Source: an uncultured Prevotellaceae bacterium
Lineage (GTDB): Bacteria; Bacteroidota; Bacteroidia; Bacteroidales; Bacteroidaceae
Length of the DNA: 64,000 nt
Reading direction: 5' to 3'
NCBI GenBank assembly: GCA_900316645.1
Contig: ONDP01000004.1
Coordinates: 1-64,000, forward strand
Both the position numbers and the translations under genes were made by a program. The notes under the pieces are model-generated. The model saw nothing but the letters and a program-made list of their open reading frames with translations. It had not been told where the DNA came from and searched no databases. Within the stretch, counting starts at the first letter, position 1, and every line of letters begins with the position of its first letter. Of this stretch, positions 61,088-64,000 are shown piece after piece.

Positions 61088-62890
61088 TTATTGTTTGTTT
61101 GCCTTCTTGCGCTGATCGTGGTCGAGGATGATTTTGCGCATACGCATCGACTTAGGAGTTACTTCTACCAACTCGTCTTCCTTGATGTATTCAAGGCATT
61201 CCTCAAGCGACATGACGGTCTTAGGAATGATGCGAGCCTTATCGTCGGTACCGCTGGCACGAACGTTGGTGAGCTGCTTGGCCTTGCAGACATTGACGAC
61301 AAGGTCGTTGTCGTGAACATGTTCGCCGACCACCTGGCCCATATAGACATCCTCACCCGGGTCAATAAAGAACTTACCACGGTCTTGCAGCTTATCGATG
61401 GCATAGGCAAAGGCATTGCCCGTCTCAAGGGCTATCATAGAACCGTTGACACGACGCTCGATATCACCCTTATAGGGCTGATACTCCTTGAAGCGGTGGG
61501 CCATGATGGCTTCGCCCTGAGAAGCGGTAAGCACGTTGGTACGCAGTCCGATGATACCGCGCGAGGGAATATTGAACTCGATATTGGTACGCTCTCCCTG
61601 TGACTCCATAGAGGTCATCTCGCCTTTACGACGTGTCACCATATCAATCATCTTGGAAGAGAATTCCTCGGGGACATTAATGGTGAGTTCCTCGATAGGT
61701 TCGCACTTCACACCGTCAATCTCTTTGTAGATAACCTGTGGCTGTCCAACCTGCAGTTCGTAGCCTTCACGACGCATGGTCTCGATGAGCACGCTGAGAT
61801 GAAGCACGCCACGACCAGAGACTATCCATCGATCGGTGGAGTCCTCGAAGGGTTCTACACGCAGGGCAAGGTTTTTCTCCAGTTCCTTTTCCAGACGGTC
61901 GTTGATGTGACGGCTGGTAACGAACTTACCTTCCTTGCCGAAGAAGGGCGAATCGTTGATGGTGAAGAGCATCGACATGGTGGGTTCGTCAATAGCGATA
62001 GGCGGCAGGGGCTCTGGATGTTCGAAATCGCAGAGCGTATCGCCAATCTCGAATTTCTCCAAACCGATAACAGCACAGATGTCACCGCAGTCCACACTGT
62101 CGGTACGCACATGGCCCATACCGTCGAATGTATGCAGTTCCTTGATGCGGGTCTTCTCGGTAGTACCATCGCGATGGGCTATAGTGACCTGCTGACCATC
62201 CTTCAGTGAACCGCGATGCACACGGCCTACGGCAATACGTCCGGTATAGCTGGAGTAGTCGAGCGAGGTGATTAGCATCTGAGGCGTTCCCTCTATCTGC
62301 TGTGGAGCAGGGATGACTTCGACAATCTTATCCAAGAGGTAGGTAATATCGTCTGTAGGCTTATTATAATCCTCGCCCATCCATCCGTTCTTGGCAGAGC
62401 CATAGACTACGGGGAAATCGAGTTGTTCCTCTGTGGCATCGAGTGCAAACATGAGGTCGAACACCATTTCATAGACCTCCTCTGGACGGCAGTTGGGCTT
62501 GTCAACCTTATTGACCACAACGATAGGTTTGAGTCCTATCTGTAGGGCTTTCTGGAGTACAAAACGTGTTTGGGGCATAGGACCCTCAAAGGCATCGACG
62601 AGCAACAGACAGCCGTCAGCCATATTGAGCACACGCTCCACCTCGCCTCCGAAATCAGAGTGTCCCGGGGTATCGATGATATTGATCTTTGTACCTTTCC
62701 AATTAATACTTACATTCTTTGAAAGAATCGTGATGCCTCTTTCGCGCTCAAGGTCGTTAGCATCCAGCACCTGGCTCGACAGGTTCTGTCCCTCACGGAA
62801 CAGGTTGCCTGCAAGCATCATCTTGTCCACGAGTGTTGTCTTTCCGTGGTCTACGTGAGCGATAATCGCAATGTTACGGATATCCTGCAT
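61088..62890 (-). CDS. typA: Ribosome-associated GTPase TypA/BipA
   Basis: A 600-residue translational GTPase. G motifs: AHVDHGKTTLVD, RERGITI, DTPGHSDFGGEV and NKVDKP. EF-G-like domains II, III and V follow, then the TypA-specific C-terminal domain (GEAIMAHRFKEYQPYKGDI; DNDLVVNVCKAKQLTNVRASG). It assists 50S assembly and stress adaptation. Confidence 0.95.
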   Translation of the reverse strand: MQDIRNIAIIAHVDHGKTTLVDKMMLAGNLFREGQNLSSQVLDANDLERERGITILSKNVSINWKGTKINIIDTPGHSDFGGEVERVLNMADGCLLLVDAFEGPMPQTRFVLQKALQIGLKPIVVVNKVDKPNCRPEEVYEMVFDLMFALDATEEQLDFPVVYGSAKNGWMGEDYNKPTDDITYLLDKIVEVIPAPQQIEGTPQMLITSLDYSSYTGRIAVGRVHRGSLKDGQQVTIAHRDGTTEKTRIKELHTFDGMGHVRTDSVDCGDICAVIGLEKFEIGDTLCDFEHPEPLPPIAIDEPTMSMLFTINDSPFFGKEGKFVTSRHINDRLEKELEKNLALRVEPFEDSTDRWIVSGRGVLHLSVLIETMRREGYELQVGQPQVIYKEIDGVKCEPIEELTINVPEEFSSKMIDMVTRRKGEMTSMESQGERTNIEFNIPSRGIIGLRTNVLTASQGEAIMAHRFKEYQPYKGDIERRVNGSMIALETGNAFAYAIDKLQDRGKFFIDPGEDVYMGQVVGEHVHDNDLVVNVCKAKQLTNVRASGTDDKARIIPKTVMSLEECLEYIKEDELVEVTPKSMRMRKIILDHDQRKKANKQ

Positions 62891-62918
62891 TTTCTTTTCC
62901 TTATATTGAATTTGGGTG

Positions 62919-62926
62919 CAAAGGTA
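62919..62926 (-). promoter_or_regulatory. typA -7 box
   Basis: TACCTTTG on the minus strand, 29 bp before the ATG. Confidence 0.55.
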
Positions 62927-62946
62927 CTACTTTTTTCTGAGAAAAG

Positions 62947-62977
62947 TTTGTTATTTCGAAAAAATGTAGTAATTTTG
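62947..62977 (+). promoter_or_regulatory. rpsO promoter (-33 and -7 boxes)
   Basis: TTTG at 62947-62950, 19 bp, then TAATTTTG at 62970-62977: a complete Bacteroidetes consensus. It leaves an ~85-nt leader, room for S15 autoregulation, though I see no defined binding structure. Confidence 0.65.
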
Positions 62978-63065
62978 CACCCGCATTTGACGATGTGACC
63001 CGTCTGTGATGAGGGCGGCAGGCATCAGAAGGATGTATTTATTAACAATTTAATTCATCAAAATT

Positions 63066-63335
63066 ATGTATTTAGATCAAGCAAAAAAGAAGGAGATCTT
63101 TGAGAAGTATGGTAAGACTGGTGTCGACACCGGTTCAGTAGAGAGCCAGGTAGCTCTGTTCACTTATCGCATCAGCCACCTGACTGAGCACCTGAAGAAG
63201 AACCACAAGGACTTCGGAACTGCCCGTTCACTGACCATGCTGGTAGGTAAACGCCGTAAACTGCTGAAGTATCTCTACAACAAAGACATCAATCGCTATC
63301 GTGAGCTGATTAAGTCACTCGGACTGCGTAAGTAA
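63066..63335 (+). CDS. rpsO: 30S ribosomal protein S15
   Basis: An 89-residue S15. Typical stretches: GVDTGSVESQVALFTYRISHLTEHLK, HKDFGTARSLTMLVGKRRKLLKYL and RYRELIKSLGLRK. It binds the central domain of 16S rRNA in early 30S assembly. Confidence 0.97.
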   Translation: MYLDQAKKKEIFEKYGKTGVDTGSVESQVALFTYRISHLTEHLKKNHKDFGTARSLTMLVGKRRKLLKYLYNKDINRYRELIKSLGLRK

Positions 63336-63347
63336 GAAAAAAATAAG

Positions 63348-63376
63348 AAGCCTCGCAAATTTGCGAGGCTTTTTTA
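63348..63376. terminator. Terminator of rpsO
   Basis: A perfect palindrome, AAGCCTCGCAAA/TTTGCGAGGCTT, followed by a T-run; the convergent GH28 gene ends 8 bp further on. Confidence 0.9.
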
Positions 63377-63383
63377 TTGGCTT

Positions 63384-64000
63384 TTATTTCTGTAACGTGA
63401 TATTCACGTTCTTCTTCGTGATATTCTTGCAATTGGTGAACACGGCATCTTTCTTGGCAAGGATAGTGAGGTTCTGCAGGGTGATACCGTCGATAGGCAT
63501 CTCGGGCAGTCCGTTGAACTCCATGGCACGTCCGGCACCATTGCAAACACAGTTCTTGATGTCGATGTTACGGAAGATGGGTGTTTCCTCGGTGACAGGA
63601 GCCTTCGTGGTATTGTCGGGATTGTCACCATCCTCCAGCATTTCAGCCACCGACTTACCGCCATAATACATATTGAAGGTGATGGCATCGGTCTTGATAT
63701 CAGTCATCGACACCTTATTAATATATATATTCTCAACGATACCGCCACGCCCACGCGTTGACTTGAAGCGCAGACCGACATCTGTACCCAGGAACTGGCA
63801 GTTCTCCACCATGATGTTCTTCACGCCACCGCTCATCTCAGAACCTACCACGAAACCGCCGTGACCAGCGAAGACGGTACAGCCATCGACAACCACATTC
63901 TCGCAGGGAATACCACGACGACGTCCGTCGGCATCCTTACCGCTCTTGATACAGATGCCATCGTCACCAGCATCGAAACGGGAATTGACGATAAGAGCGT
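63384..64000 (-). CDS. GH28 polygalacturonase, C-terminal part (5' end beyond the window)
   Basis: About 205 residues of a right-handed beta-helix glycosidase, reading out of the window without a start. GH28 catalytic signatures are visible: RFDAGDDGICIKSGKD (the DD pair), the histidine in FAGHGGFVVGSE, and the RIK-like LRFKSTRGRGG. It hydrolyses polygalacturonan or related pectin, matching the uronate operon at 44-48 kb. Confidence 0.9.
   Translation of the reverse strand, partial: ALIVNSRFDAGDDGICIKSGKDADGRRRGIPCENVVVDGCTVFAGHGGFVVGSEMSGGVKNIMVENCQFLGTDVGLRFKSTRGRGGIVENIYINKVSMTDIKTDAITFNMYYGGKSVAEMLEDGDNPDNTTKAPVTEETPIFRNIDIKNCVCNGAGRAMEFNGLPEMPIDGITLQNLTILAKKDAVFTNCKNITKKNVNITLQK

Overview
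The window comes from a Bacteroidales chromosome, most likely Prevotella in the broad sense (Segatella/Xylanibacter-like). Supporting evidence: nearly every transcription unit is preceded by the Bacteroidetes -7 box TAnnTTTG; type IX secretion (T9SS) genes are present (PorX, a PorW/SprE-like TPR lipoprotein, GldH nearby); the protein families and fusions are typical of the phylum (MurF-Alr fusion, RicT+GldH, GSCFA, HU-HIG, BT4734-type VirE proteins); and plant cell-wall sugar genes (GH51, GH28, uronate genes) suggest a gut or rumen lifestyle.

Layout. 1-4.5 kb is an accessory, probably integrated mobilizable segment: two tiny look-alike ORFs, a MobV-type relaxase, a run of GC-rich hairpins, and a winged-helix protein preceded by four 20-bp repeats. 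It ends beside a tRNA-Pro(GGG). 4.7-17.3 kb is core: aroA, the T9SS pair porW-like/porX, tsaE, trxA, dnaE, and psd-pssA-DUF4834 for phosphatidylethanolamine synthesis. 17.3-19 kb is accessory: a 22-bp tandem array, an unrecognised overlapping gene pair flanked by 24-bp direct repeats, and several large hairpins. 19-27.6 kb encodes large secreted T9SS-type proteins: a 2070-residue C10 cysteine peptidase and an MBG-repeat protein broken by a frameshift, preceded by a long 6S-like hairpin RNA. 28-37.8 kb is housekeeping (pyrH, birA, tadA, metF, a DNA polymerase III clamp-loader subunit, ricT, gldH) plus a sugar porter and a GH51 arabinofuranosidase. 37.8-44.2 kb is the cell-shape operon (stand-alone IMP cyclohydrolase, mreB-mreC-mreD-mrdA-rodA). 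44.3-48.3 kb is a uronate operon (EIIC-like permease, signal-peptide-bearing KduI, hexuronate-type MFS).

48.5-54.4 kb is the most unusual part. An HU-HIG DNA-binding protein is followed by one copy of a 95-bp element and then three abutting families of 22-bp tandem repeats. Next come a remnant of a DNA-binding protein, an Abi_2/HEPN defence gene with a structured 5' leader (possibly the abiF RNA), a possible structured RNA, an exported protein, an EVE/PUA-like protein and a VirE-type primase-helicase. The stop codon of the VirE gene lies in a second copy of the 95-bp element in inverted orientation. 54.4-64 kb is again core (murF-alr, GSCFA, YfhO-like, mtnN, typA, rpsO) and ends in a truncated GH28 polygalacturonase gene.

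Three kinds of small repeat recur and are not explained by the genes: heptanucleotide arrays abutting start or stop codons; 11/22-bp phased arrays in intergenic DNA; and palindromic elements inserted in frame in three conserved genes (tsaE, murF-alr, the YfhO-like gene).
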